64,000 nucleotides of DNA from Ornithinicoccus hortensis. GTDB lineage: Bacteria; Actinomycetota; Actinomycetes; Actinomycetales; Dermatophilaceae. The stretch is taken from assembly GCF_006716185.1 (NCBI RefSeq), contig NZ_VFOP01000001.1, positions 930,001 through 994,000 of the forward strand. The letters run 5' to 3'. Shown in pieces: positions 42,939 to 51,727 of this stretch (positions are counted from its first letter, which is position 1; the number at the start of each line of letters is the position of its first letter). Under the pieces are notes generated by a model that ran no database searches, was not told the origin of the DNA, and worked only from the letters and a program-made list of their open reading frames with translations. The translations under genes and the position numbers were made by a program.

Positions 42939-45365
42939 ATGAGCACCGAGACATCGTGGACCGCCACCTACCGGCTGCAGTTGCACGCCGGGTTCACCTT
43001 CGACGACGCCGCCGGGGTCGTGCCCTACCTGGCCGACCTCGGCGTCTCGCACGTCTACCTCTCGCCGGTCCTGACCGCGGTGCCCGGCTCGATGCACGGC
43101 TACGACGTGTTGGACCACACCCGGGTCGACCCCGAGCTCGGCGGGCGGGAGGGCCTGGAGCGGCTCGCCGGGGCGTGCCGGGACCTGGGGCTGGGCGTCG
43201 TGGTGGACGTCGTCCCCAACCACATGGCGCTGGTCGCCCCGGAGTGGGCCAACGCCCCGCTGTGGGAGGTCCTGCGCGACGGCCGCCGGGCTGCCACGGC
43301 GCACTGGTTCGACGTGGACTGGGCCGCGCTGGACGGGCGGTTCGGCCTGCCGCTGCTCGGTGAGCCCCTCGCCGACGTGCTCGCGGCGGGGCAGCTGACG
43401 CTCGACACCGGCCGGGACGACGAGGGGCCGGCCGCGGGGCAACCGGTCGTCCGCTACTACGAGCACACCTTCCCGGTGGCGCCGAGCACCGTGCGCGAGG
43501 GTGACGACGTCGCGGCGGTGCTGGAGCGCCAGCACTACCTGCTCGCCTCCTGGAAGGAGCCGGTGCTCAACTACCGGCGGTTCTTCGAGGTGGACGGGCT
43601 GGTCGCGGTCCGGGTGGAGGAGTCCGACGTCTTCGAGCGGACCCACCGGCTGTTGCTCGACCTGCACCACGCGGGGGTGATCGACGGGTTCCGGATCGAC
43701 CACCCGGACGGGCTAGCCGACCCGGAGGGCTACCTGGCCATGCTGAGCCGCAGTTGCCGCCCCGGCACCCCCATCTGGGTGGAGAAGATCCTGGAGGGGC
43801 AGGAGGAGCTGCCGCGGCAGTGGGCGGTGAGCGGCACCACCGGGTACGACGCGAACGCCGCGCTCCAGGCGGCCCTGGTCGACCCGGGGACCACGAGGGA
43901 CGTCGACGCGGCCTGGACCGGGATCGGGGGCGCGGAGTCCCTCGAGGAGGTCGTGGCGGGCACCAAGCGGGCCGCCGTCGACGACCTACTCGGCCCGGAG
44001 GTCGAGCGGCTGCACCGGCTCGCGGTCCGGGTGCTGCCGCACGCGGAGCCCGGCCGGCTGCGGGAGGCCCTGCGGGAACTGCTCGTGGGGGTCGACCGCT
44101 ACCGGATATACATCAGGCCCGGCCACACCACGGCACCCGGTGAGGTGGAGCGGCTGCGCGCCACCGTGGAGCAGGCGGCAGCCGCCCGGCCCGACCTGGC
44201 CGCGGAGGTGCGTGACCTGGGTCAGGTGCTGACCGAGCCGGAGGCCGGGCACGACCCGGAGGCCGGTCGGGACCTGGTCGTGCGCTTCCAGCAGACCACC
44301 GGGCCGGTGATGGCCAAGGGGATCGAGGACACCGCGTTCTACCGCTGGCACCGGCTGGTCGCGCTCAACGAGGTGGGGGCGGACCCGGCGGCGCCCGCCG
44401 ACCCGGCGGCACTGCATACCTGGGCGCAGCGACAGGCCACCCACTGGCCACGGGGGATGACCACCCTGTCCACCCACGACACCAAGCGCAGCGAGGACGT
44501 GCGGGCCCGGCTGGTGGCGGTCGCCGGGGACGCTCGCGGGTGGCGACGGTGCACCGAGCTGTTCGCCGCCGCGGCCCGGGACCGCGACGTCGATCCCCCC
44601 ACCGCGCACCTGATCTGGCAGACGCTGGTCGGCGCGGGCGAGGAGGTCGCCGGTGACCGGCTCGCCGACTACCTGGTCAAGGCGATGCGCGAGGCCAAGA
44701 CGCACACCAACTGGATCGCGGTGGACGAGGACTACGAGTCGCGGGTGCTCGGGCTGGCCCGGGACGCGGGCCGGGACGGTCCGCTGCTGGAGGCGGTCCG
44801 CGAGGTGGTGGCCGGCAGCGCGCAGGCGATCCGGGCCACCGTCCTCGGGCAGAAGCTGCTGCAGCTGGTGCTCCCCGGGCTGCCGGACACCTACCAGGGG
44901 TGCGAGTCCCTCGACCTGTCCCTCGTCGACCCCGACAACCGGAGGCCGGTGGACTACGCGGTGCTGCGCAAGCGCCTGGCGGCGCTCGACGCCGGCGGCG
45001 GACCCACCGACCTGGCCGGGGAGAAGTTGTTGGTCACCTCGCGGGCGCTGCGGTTGCGCGCCCGGCGGCCCGAGGCCTTCGGCCCGGGGGCGGGCTACCG
45101 GGCGCTGGACGGCGGTCCGCACCTACTCGGGGTGCTCCGCGACGACCGGGTCGCCGCGCTGGCCACCCGCGCGCCGCACGGCCTGGCCGCGGCCGGCGGC
45201 TGGGGTGGGGCGACGGTCGCCCTCCCGCCCGGGCGGTGGCGCGACGAACTGGACGGCGCGGTGCACGAGGGCTCCGTGCACGAGGGTGGGGTGCTGTCGC
45301 TGGCCACGGTCCTCGCCGACCGTCCGGTCGCGCTGCTCGTGCGGGACGGCGCGGACCGGTCGTGA
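42939..45365 (+). CDS. treY: Malto-oligosyltrehalose synthase
   Basis: 808 aa GH13 enzyme converting the reducing end of maltodextrins to a trehalosyl unit. TWTATYRLQLHAGFTFDDAA... begins as in TreY (TYRLQL); other marks are GVSHVYLSPVLTA, VVDVVPNHMA, GFRIDHPDGLADP, and MAKGIEDTAFYRW. Usually clustered with treX and treZ; here treZ follows after an inserted ATPase gene, and no treX/glgX is within the window. Confidence 0.95.
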   Translation: MSTETSWTATYRLQLHAGFTFDDAAGVVPYLADLGVSHVYLSPVLTAVPGSMHGYDVLDHTRVDPELGGREGLERLAGACRDLGLGVVVDVVPNHMALVAPEWANAPLWEVLRDGRRAATAHWFDVDWAALDGRFGLPLLGEPLADVLAAGQLTLDTGRDDEGPAAGQPVVRYYEHTFPVAPSTVREGDDVAAVLERQHYLLASWKEPVLNYRRFFEVDGLVAVRVEESDVFERTHRLLLDLHHAGVIDGFRIDHPDGLADPEGYLAMLSRSCRPGTPIWVEKILEGQEELPRQWAVSGTTGYDANAALQAALVDPGTTRDVDAAWTGIGGAESLEEVVAGTKRAAVDDLLGPEVERLHRLAVRVLPHAEPGRLREALRELLVGVDRYRIYIRPGHTTAPGEVERLRATVEQAAAARPDLAAEVRDLGQVLTEPEAGHDPEAGRDLVVRFQQTTGPVMAKGIEDTAFYRWHRLVALNEVGADPAAPADPAALHTWAQRQATHWPRGMTTLSTHDTKRSEDVRARLVAVAGDARGWRRCTELFAAAARDRDVDPPTAHLIWQTLVGAGEEVAGDRLADYLVKAMREAKTHTNWIAVDEDYESRVLGLARDAGRDGPLLEAVREVVAGSAQAIRATVLGQKLLQLVLPGLPDTYQGCESLDLSLVDPDNRRPVDYAVLRKRLAALDAGGGPTDLAGEKLLVTSRALRLRARRPEAFGPGAGYRALDGGPHLLGVLRDDRVAALATRAPHGLAAAGGWGGATVALPPGRWRDELDGAVHEGSVHEGGVLSLATVLADRPVALLVRDGADRS

Positions 45366-45373
45366 TACTTCGT

Positions 45374-45379
45374 TATACT
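45374..45379 (+). promoter_or_regulatory. -10 element TATACT upstream of the ATPase gene
   Basis: TATACT lies 9 bp after the treY stop and about 60 bp before the ATPase start. It is a strong -10 in an otherwise GC-rich context; the -35 is not obvious. It would allow ATPase-treZ transcription independent of treY. Confidence 0.5.
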
Positions 45380-45437
45380 CGATGCCCTGCCGTCGGGTGG
45401 GACCGTCCGACCGGCGCCCGCTGGGGAGGTGAACGCC

Positions 45438-46772
45438 GTGCTGCCCAACCCGTACTCACCGGGTGAGGTTCCCCGGGTCCTGGTCGGCCGTGACCGCGAG
45501 CTGGCCCGGATCGCGACCGCGCTGGACCGGGTGACCCGCCACGGGGAGATGGCCGGTCCGCCGATGGTGTTCACCGCACCGCGCGGGATCGGCAAGACCT
45601 CGCTGCTGCGGACCGCGGCCGACCGGGCGCGGCCGGAGGGCTTCGCGGTCGCCTGGGTGGCGTGCGTCAAGGGGGCGCGGGTGCTGCCCGACCTGGGCAG
45701 CGGCGTGGCGCGGGCGCTGGCCGAGGTGGGGCTGGGCGAGCAGCGGGCCTGGTTGGGGCGCCTGGAGTCGTTCCGCGTCGAGGTGGGAGTCCCGGGGGTC
45801 AAGGCGTCCGCCAACTTCGAGCGTGCGGGCAAGGACGGCGGGGGCGCCGGTCGTGGGGGTGAGCCGGCCGGTAGCGACGGTGCGGGTGTCCCGCGCGGGG
45901 GAGAGGTCACCGCCGTCGAGGACCTGCTCCGGTCGGCGGCCCGCGCGGTCCGGGAGCGGGGTGGGGCCGGGTTGGTCGTCTTCCTGGACGAGCTGCACGC
46001 GCCGGCGGTGCCGGACACCGGGGTGTTGCTCAACGCGCTGCAGGACCTCGCCGGGGAGCGCCAGGACGTGCCGCTCGCCGTGATCGGCGCCGGCCTGCCG
46101 TCCACACCGGGCCACCTGACGAAGGCGGCGACCTTCGGGGAGCGGTCCCGGTTCGTCGTGGTGCCGGGGCTGGACGAGGCGTCCGCCGACCGGGCGCTGT
46201 CCGGTCCGGCGGCCGAGCTGGGAGTGACCTGGGACGAGGACGCCCTAAGGCTGGCCGGGACGGCCGCCGACGGCTACCCCTACTTCATCCAGTTGCTGGG
46301 GTCCACCACCTGGGACGCCGCCGCGCCCGAGCACGGCCAGCGCATCACCGTGGAGGACGTCCGCCGGGGGCTGACCGACGCCGCCTCCCAGATCATGCAG
46401 ATGTTCCAGGCGCGGTGGGAGGCCGCGACCGAGTACGAGCAGGACTTCATCGAGGCGATGGCCACGCACGGGGACGGCCCCGTCGCCCGCGGGGAGATCG
46501 CCCGCACGCTCGGACGGTCCACCCGGGCGATCAGCGTGCCCCGGGAGCGCCTGATCGACAAGGGGATCATCGTGCCGGCAGGGCACGGCAAGCTGCAGTT
46601 CACCATCCCCGGCTTTGCCGGGTACGTGCGCGGCCACGTGAGCGACGCCGCGGCCGACGAGACCCCGGCCGACGGGGAACGCTGGCCGCTGGTGCTGCCC
46701 GAGGCGGCCGCCGGGCTCGGCGACACCGGGTCGTCGGGCGGGACGAAGGGAGCGAGGGACGGCAATGGGTGA
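45438..46772 (+). CDS. AAA ATPase between treY and treZ
   Basis: 444 aa from GTG 45438 (GGGGAGG 8 nt upstream). An AAA_16/ORC-like ATPase: VLVGRDRELARIATAL, Walker A TAPRGIGKTSLL, a Gly/Ala-rich insert near 130-155, and Walker B LVVFLDELHAP. The C-terminal winged-helix-like part contains DFIEAMATHGDGPVARGEIA and RSTRAISVPRERLIDKGIIV. Its 3' end overlaps treZ by 8 nt, so treZ translation is coupled to it. No recognised link to trehalose synthesis exists; a regulatory or unrelated role is open. Confidence 0.82.
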   Translation: MLPNPYSPGEVPRVLVGRDRELARIATALDRVTRHGEMAGPPMVFTAPRGIGKTSLLRTAADRARPEGFAVAWVACVKGARVLPDLGSGVARALAEVGLGEQRAWLGRLESFRVEVGVPGVKASANFERAGKDGGGAGRGGEPAGSDGAGVPRGGEVTAVEDLLRSAARAVRERGGAGLVVFLDELHAPAVPDTGVLLNALQDLAGERQDVPLAVIGAGLPSTPGHLTKAATFGERSRFVVVPGLDEASADRALSGPAAELGVTWDEDALRLAGTAADGYPYFIQLLGSTTWDAAAPEHGQRITVEDVRRGLTDAASQIMQMFQARWEAATEYEQDFIEAMATHGDGPVARGEIARTLGRSTRAISVPRERLIDKGIIVPAGHGKLQFTIPGFAGYVRGHVSDAAADETPADGERWPLVLPEAAAGLGDTGSSGGTKGARDGNG

Positions 46773-48594
46773 TCGGCTCCGGGTGTGGGCACCCGCGGCG
46801 ACGCGGGTGGAGGTGGTGCACGGCCCCGACGCGGACCGCCGCACCCCGATGGAGTCCGGGTCCGGCGGGTGGTGGTCGCTGGACTGGGACCGGGTCGGGA
46901 CCGACGCGTCCGGCGCCACCCGTTACGCCTTCGCGCTGGACGGGGGCGACCCGCGGCCCGACCCGCGGTCGCTGTCCCAGCCCGGCGGCGTCCATGCCCC
47001 GTCCCGCAGGCTGGACCTCACGGCATACCGCTGGGGAGACGAGGACTGGGCCGGGCAGCCGTTGGAGGGGTCCTCGGTCTACGAGCTGCACGTGGGCACG
47101 TTCACCCCGGCGGGCACGCTGGACGCGGCCATCGAGCGGCTGGACCACCTGGTGGACCTGGGCGTGACCACCGTGGAACTGATGCCGCTGGCCGCGTTCC
47201 CCGGGGTGCACGGGTGGGGCTACGACGGCGTCGCGCTGTATGCCGTGCACGAACCCTACGGCGGGGCGCGGGCACTGCAGCGGTTCGTCGACGCCGCGCA
47301 CTGCCTGGGCCTGGCGGTGTGGCTCGACGTCGTCTACAACCACCTGGGGCCGAGCGGGAACTACCTGGGCCAGTTCGGGCCCTACTTCACCGAGCGCTAC
47401 CACACGCCGTGGGGAGCGGCGGTCAACCTGGACGGTCCCGGCAGCGACGAGGTGCGGGCGTTCCTGCTGGACAACGTCCGGATGTGGCTGACCGACTTCC
47501 ACCTCGACGGGCTGCGGCTGGACGCCGTGCACGAGCTGCACGACGGGCGTGCGCTGACCCTGCTGGAGGAGGTGGCGGCGCTCGCGGATGAGGTGGCGCA
47601 GGCGACCGGTGTGCCGCGGACGGTGGTGGCCGAGTCCGACCGGAACGACCCGGGCACGGTCGCTCCCCGGGGCGCCGGCTCCGGTGGGCTGGGCCTGGCC
47701 GGACAGTGGGCCGACGACGTGCACCACGCGCTGCACGTGGCGCTGACCGGGGAGACCGACGGCTACTACGCCGACTTCGACGACCCCTCGGCGCTGCCGA
47801 GGGCGCTGGGCGGGTTGCCGTTCTTCCACGACGGGACGTACTCGACCTTCCGGGGGCGGGTCCACGGGCGGCCGGTGGACCCCGCCGAGACGCCGTCGTG
47901 GCGCTTCGTCGCGTCGCTGCAGACCCACGACCAGGTGGGCAACCGCGCGGTCGGTGACCGGTTGGCGCAGCTGGCCGGCCGCGACCGGGCCGCCGTGGGG
48001 GCGGCGCTGCTGCTGACCGCGCCCTTCACGCCGATGCTGTTCATGGGCGAGGAGTGGGGTGCCGGCACGCCCTGGCAGTACTTCACCGACCACCAGGAGC
48101 CCGAGCTCGCCGAGGCGATCCGGGCGGGTCGGCGGCGCGAGTTCGCCAGCCACGGGTGGGGCCGGGAGGTGCCGGACCCGCAGGACCCGGCCACGCTCGA
48201 GGCCTCCCGCCTCGACTGGTCCGAGCCGCAGGCGCCCGGCCACGCCGAGCTCCTCGCCTGGCACCGCACCCTGCTGTCGCTGCGGCGGGACCACCCCGGC
48301 CTGGTGGCCTCGCCCGGGGACGTGCCGTGCCGCGTGCTCCGGGAGGGCGGCGGTGACGTGCTGCGGGTCGAGCGGGGTGTCTACCTGGTGCTGGCCAACC
48401 TGGGGGACCAGGAGCGGCAGACGGCGTTGCCGCACGACGACCACGTCGAGCACGCCCAACTGGCCGGCTGGGGACGGACGACCGTCCGGGGAGACGGGAC
48501 CGCGCTGCTGGGACCGGCGTCGGTCCTCGTGCTGGCTGCTGGGGCCGGTGGCGGCCCTCCTGCTGCAGCGGACGGCGGGGTCGACGCGGGATAG
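46765..48594 (+). CDS. treZ: Malto-oligosyltrehalose trehalohydrolase
   Basis: 609 aa GH13 enzyme that releases trehalose from the product of TreY. Features: N-terminal E-set (RLRVWAPAATRVEVVHG), VYELHVGTFTPAGT, WGYDGVALYAVHEPYGG, WLDVVYNHLGPSGNY, DGLRLDAVHEL, VVAESDRNDP and LQTHDQVGNRAVG. ATG 46765 sits inside the ATPase reading frame. The transcript ends at the hairpin at 48631-48664. Confidence 0.95.
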   Translation: MGDRLRVWAPAATRVEVVHGPDADRRTPMESGSGGWWSLDWDRVGTDASGATRYAFALDGGDPRPDPRSLSQPGGVHAPSRRLDLTAYRWGDEDWAGQPLEGSSVYELHVGTFTPAGTLDAAIERLDHLVDLGVTTVELMPLAAFPGVHGWGYDGVALYAVHEPYGGARALQRFVDAAHCLGLAVWLDVVYNHLGPSGNYLGQFGPYFTERYHTPWGAAVNLDGPGSDEVRAFLLDNVRMWLTDFHLDGLRLDAVHELHDGRALTLLEEVAALADEVAQATGVPRTVVAESDRNDPGTVAPRGAGSGGLGLAGQWADDVHHALHVALTGETDGYYADFDDPSALPRALGGLPFFHDGTYSTFRGRVHGRPVDPAETPSWRFVASLQTHDQVGNRAVGDRLAQLAGRDRAAVGAALLLTAPFTPMLFMGEEWGAGTPWQYFTDHQEPELAEAIRAGRRREFASHGWGREVPDPQDPATLEASRLDWSEPQAPGHAELLAWHRTLLSLRRDHPGLVASPGDVPCRVLREGGGDVLRVERGVYLVLANLGDQERQTALPHDDHVEHAQLAGWGRTTVRGDGTALLGPASVLVLAAGAGGGPPAAADGGVDAG

Positions 48595-48630
48595 ACGCGG
48601 GATCGACCTGGGTCCAGCCGGGCACGCCGA

Positions 48631-48664
48631 CGCCCCGGACCCCCTGGCGGAGGGATCCGGGGCG
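48631..48664. terminator. Bidirectional terminator
   Basis: CGCCCCGGA (48631-48639) pairs with TCCGGGGCG (48656-48664), with an inner CCCT/AGGG extension. Located between treZ and the convergent CWB2 gene. Confidence 0.75.
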
Positions 48665-48677
48665 CCGGGCGTCGTGC

Positions 48678-50111
48678 TCAGTGCTGGTCGGGCAGGTTGC
48701 CGTCCGTGTCGCCCACGGTGGGAGCGGCGGGAGCGGCGGCCGTCCCGAACAGGGCCAGCAGCTGGTCGTAGACGTCGGAGGACAGCGCCGCCTCACCGCC
48801 GACGATGGTGACCAGCGGGAAGGCGAACCCGTCGGTCAGGCGCTCGACCTCGGTCATCACGCTGGCGGGGACCTCGTCGTGGCGGGACAGGGCGATGCCG
48901 GCCCCGGTCCGCCCGGCCACCGGCACGGCGGTCAGGGCGTCGGGGAACTTCTCCCCGGTCGCGACCATGACCTTGCCCTCGGCGGGGAACTGCTGGAGCA
49001 CGACCGCCGCGGTCTCGTAGCGGTCGGTGCCCGAGTAGCGGGTGGCAGTCGCGCCGCCCAGGGCGGCGGCCTCGTTCAGCACGCTGTCGCTGATGACGGC
49101 GACGCCACCGGCGGCATACAGGTCGTCGAAGCTGGCGCCGGACAGGAAGGCCTCCGTGGCGTCCGGCAGGTCATCGACCTTGGTCAGCACCAACGGCGCG
49201 CTCTCCCGGGCGGCGAGGGCGCTGAGCACCAGCGCGTCCGGGAAGTCCTGCCCGGTCGCCAGGAACATCTGCGGGGTGCTGTCCTGGATGATTTCCTGGG
49301 CGATCAGCGCGGACGTCGCGTAGCGGTCCGCGCCACCGATCCGGGAGACCGTGGAGCTGGCGGGCAGCAGGGCCGCCGCCTCCGCCAGGACGCTGTCCTG
49401 GATCGCCGCGCTGCCACCGATCACGATGACCTGGGAGGGCTGGAGCCGGGTGAGCTCGGCGGCCGTCTCGGCCGGGAGGCTCCCGGTGCGGGTCAGCAGC
49501 AGCGGACCGGCCATCTGGTCGGCCAGCGGGGCGGCCGTCAGGGCGTCGGGGAAGGTGTCGGACCGCGCCAGGACGACGGTGTCGGCCTTGACGAAGCGCT
49601 GGGCCAGTAGCGCGGCGGTCCCGATCCGGTCGGCGCCGCCGATCCGCTCCACGTCGAAGTCGCACGGGCCCTCCTCGTCCTCGGGGAAGAACGGGTCGAG
49701 GGAGTCGAGCCAGGTGGTGGCCTCGCCCGCCGGGTCGGCGTCGGCGAGCACGATCCCGACGCCGGGGGCACCGGTCAGGTAGGTGCCGACGAAGCTGAGG
49801 AAGGCCGTGGTGTCGACGGTGGCGCCGACGGGTACCTCCAGGACCCGGTAGTCCTTGAGGATGCCGTCGTCCCAGACCTCGACGCGGACCTTGTCGAAGC
49901 CGCCGCCGTCGTCGGTGGTGCCGGTGAACGTGGCGTCGACGACGTACTCGTTGCGGGCGCAGTCCGCGGTGACGAACTGGATGCCGGTGACGTCCCAGTC
50001 GTCCAGGGTTGCGGCGGACGCGGGGGTGACGGCCGCGACCGTGAGTAGGCCCGCGGTCCCGGCGGTCGCCAGGAGGGGCCGCCAGGGGGTGCGGCGGGTG
50101 CGGTGGGTCAT
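48678..50111 (-). CDS. Secreted protein with three CWB2 repeats
   Basis: 477 aa. ATG 50111 follows AGGGAGAA. Signal peptide MTHRTRRTPWRPLLATAGTA onward, cleaved near ASAATLDDW. Residues about 30-145 are a unique beta-rich region with an acidic end (FFPEDEEGPCDFD). Three cell-wall-binding repeat 2 units follow, beginning IGGADRIGTAALLA, IGGADRYATSALIA and YSGTDRYETAAVVL. It should be held on the wall surface. Function of the N-terminal part is unknown. Confidence 0.88.
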   Translation of the reverse strand: MTHRTRRTPWRPLLATAGTAGLLTVAAVTPASAATLDDWDVTGIQFVTADCARNEYVVDATFTGTTDDGGGFDKVRVEVWDDGILKDYRVLEVPVGATVDTTAFLSFVGTYLTGAPGVGIVLADADPAGEATTWLDSLDPFFPEDEEGPCDFDVERIGGADRIGTAALLAQRFVKADTVVLARSDTFPDALTAAPLADQMAGPLLLTRTGSLPAETAAELTRLQPSQVIVIGGSAAIQDSVLAEAAALLPASSTVSRIGGADRYATSALIAQEIIQDSTPQMFLATGQDFPDALVLSALAARESAPLVLTKVDDLPDATEAFLSGASFDDLYAAGGVAVISDSVLNEAAALGGATATRYSGTDRYETAAVVLQQFPAEGKVMVATGEKFPDALTAVPVAGRTGAGIALSRHDEVPASVMTEVERLTDGFAFPLVTIVGGEAALSSDVYDQLLALFGTAAAPAAPTVGDTDGNLPDQH

Positions 50112-50293
50112 CGTGGTTCTCCCTTTCGTGGCCGGGCACACGGGTCCCGGTGGCGACCGGAGGCCGGGGGAACCTCCGTTGGTACCGCCATCGGGGAAGA
50201 ACGCCGGCCGACCCGTTTGATACGTGGAGCGGATACGCGGGGCGGGGATCGTCCGGCGGGGCACGTCGCCGCGTGCCGCGTACTGTGGGGCGG

Positions 50294-50896
50294 GTGAGGT
50301 TCCACAAGCCGCTCCCGGTGCCCCCGTCGGCGCTGGACGCTGCCCTCGGGGCGGTCGACCCGATCGACCTGGCCGAGGCCGCGCACCGGACCGCGGCGGT
50401 CGTCGTCGGCCGGGGGAGGGCGACCGACGACCCGGAGGTCACCGCCCGCCTGGTCGGGCTGGTCCGGGAGATCGGGCTGGCCACGGTGGCCGAGATGTGG
50501 GCCGACCGGCCCGCCCGCTCGCTGCCGGGCACGCTGTGGCGGCTCTACCTGCTCCACGAGTGGGTCCAGCGGCAGCCGGAGCAGGTGGCGGCGGCGTTCG
50601 GCGCAGGCTCCGCCCACGCCGAGGTCTACCGGGTGATCGCGGGGGTGGCCGAGCCACCCCACCCCGAGGACCTGCGCCGACTCACCTCCGCGATCCTGAC
50701 CGGTGTCTTCGAGGGGGACCTGGCGACCGCCCTGGACCGGGCGGCGGCCTTCTGCCACGTGGTGGCCGTCGGTCTCGCCGGCCCGGACGGCAGCGAGGTG
50801 CCCGAGGACCAGGTGCGTCGGGCGGCACGGCTGCAGTCGACGGCCCGGGACCTGCAGGCGAGCGCCGGGTTGTGGCGCCGCGGCGACCTCCACTGA
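50294..50896 (+). CDS. Hypothetical protein, 200 aa
   Basis: GTG 50294 (MRFHKPLPVPPSALDAAL). All-helical, soluble, no signal. Distinct segments: LPGTLWRLYLLHEWVQRQPE and PEDLRRLTSAILTGVFEGD. I recall similar genes near phosphate-transport loci of actinomycetes but cannot assign a function. Confidence 0.7.
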   Translation: MRFHKPLPVPPSALDAALGAVDPIDLAEAAHRTAAVVVGRGRATDDPEVTARLVGLVREIGLATVAEMWADRPARSLPGTLWRLYLLHEWVQRQPEQVAAAFGAGSAHAEVYRVIAGVAEPPHPEDLRRLTSAILTGVFEGDLATALDRAAAFCHVVAVGLAGPDGSEVPEDQVRRAARLQSTARDLQASAGLWRRGDLH

Positions 50897-50942
50897 GCCT
50901 CCGCCGGGAACAACGGGACCCATCCGGGAGTTAGTGTCTAGC

Positions 50943-51027
50943 GTGTGCCGGACCGCGGCAGCCCCGGGTCCCACAACACGCCGCTACGAGCGGCCATGCG
51001 CCGTGAGGCGCTCCCGGTCCGGCACAC
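50943..51027. repeat. 13-bp inverted repeat
   Basis: GTGTGCCGGACCG (50943-50955) and CGGTCCGGCACAC (51015-51027) are perfect inverted copies separated by 59 bp, just upstream of the PHO box of the DUF47-pit operon. Could form a large hairpin or bind a dimeric regulator; no gene is evident inside. Confidence 0.6.
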
Positions 51028-51039
51028 ACATCTGCGCAC

Positions 51040-51095
51040 GTTAACCGGGTGGTCACCGGGCGTGGTTGGGTTTTCATCTGCAGGACGCCTACTAT
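51040..51095 (+). promoter_or_regulatory. PHO box and promoter of DUF47-pit operon
   Basis: Two adjacent 11-nt units, GTTAACCGGGT (51040-51050) and GGTCACCGGGC (51051-51061), fit the streptomycete PHO-box pattern G(G/T)TCAYYY. Downstream are TTGGGT (51066-51071) and TACTAT (51090-51095) with an 18-bp spacer. The GTG start at 51104 lies 8 nt after the -10, so the message may be nearly leaderless. Confidence 0.6.
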
Positions 51096-51103
51096 TTGGT
51101 CCC

Positions 51104-51724
51104 GTGCGCTTCCGCATCACGCCCCAGAACGCCTCCTTCTTCGAGCACTTCGCCGATCTCGCCGGTCACGTGCTCGACGGCGCCAACGCCATGCGCGACA
51201 TCCTGGGGCTCCCCCAGGACGAGCGTTCCGCCGCGGCCGAACGCATCAAGGAGATCGAGCATCGCGGTGACGACGCGACGCACAAGATCATGAACGAGGC
51301 GAACACCTCCTTCATCACGCCGTTCGACCGGGACGACATCTATGCCCTCGCCTCGCGCCTGGACGACTGCCTGGACCACCTCGAGGCCGCGATCGACATC
51401 GTCGTGCTCTACGGCATCGACGAGCTGCCGCACGGGGTCGACGACCAGGTCGACATCCTGGTGCGGATGGCCGAGCTCACCGCCGAGGCGATGCCGCGGC
51501 TGAAGTCGATGCGGGACCTGCAGGACTACTGGATCGAGATCAACCGGCTGGAGAACGCAGCCGACCAGCGATACCGGCAGATGACCGCGGCGCTGTTCCG
51601 GGAGGAGCAGGACGCCGTTCAGATCATCAAGCTCAAGGCTGTCATCGACGAGATGGAAGCTGCCGCCGACGCGTTCGAGACGGCGGCCAACACGGTCGAG
51701 AGCATCGCGGTCAAGGAATCCTGA
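51104..51724 (+). CDS. DUF47 family (PhoU-like) Pit accessory protein
   Basis: 206 aa, all-helical, PhoU-like. Motifs: RITPQNASFFEHFADLAGHV, IEHRGDDATHKIMNEANTSF, ITPFDRDDIYALASRLDDC, LENAADQRYRQM. The EHRGDDATH and DREDIY-type clusters bind metals in PhoU relatives. DUF47 genes almost always precede pit and modulate it. GTG 51104; the pit gene starts 3 nt after the stop. Confidence 0.9.
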   Translation: MRFRITPQNASFFEHFADLAGHVLDGANAMRDILGLPQDERSAAAERIKEIEHRGDDATHKIMNEANTSFITPFDRDDIYALASRLDDCLDHLEAAIDIVVLYGIDELPHGVDDQVDILVRMAELTAEAMPRLKSMRDLQDYWIEINRLENAADQRYRQMTAALFREEQDAVQIIKLKAVIDEMEAAADAFETAANTVESIAVKES

Positions 51725-51727
51725 CCG

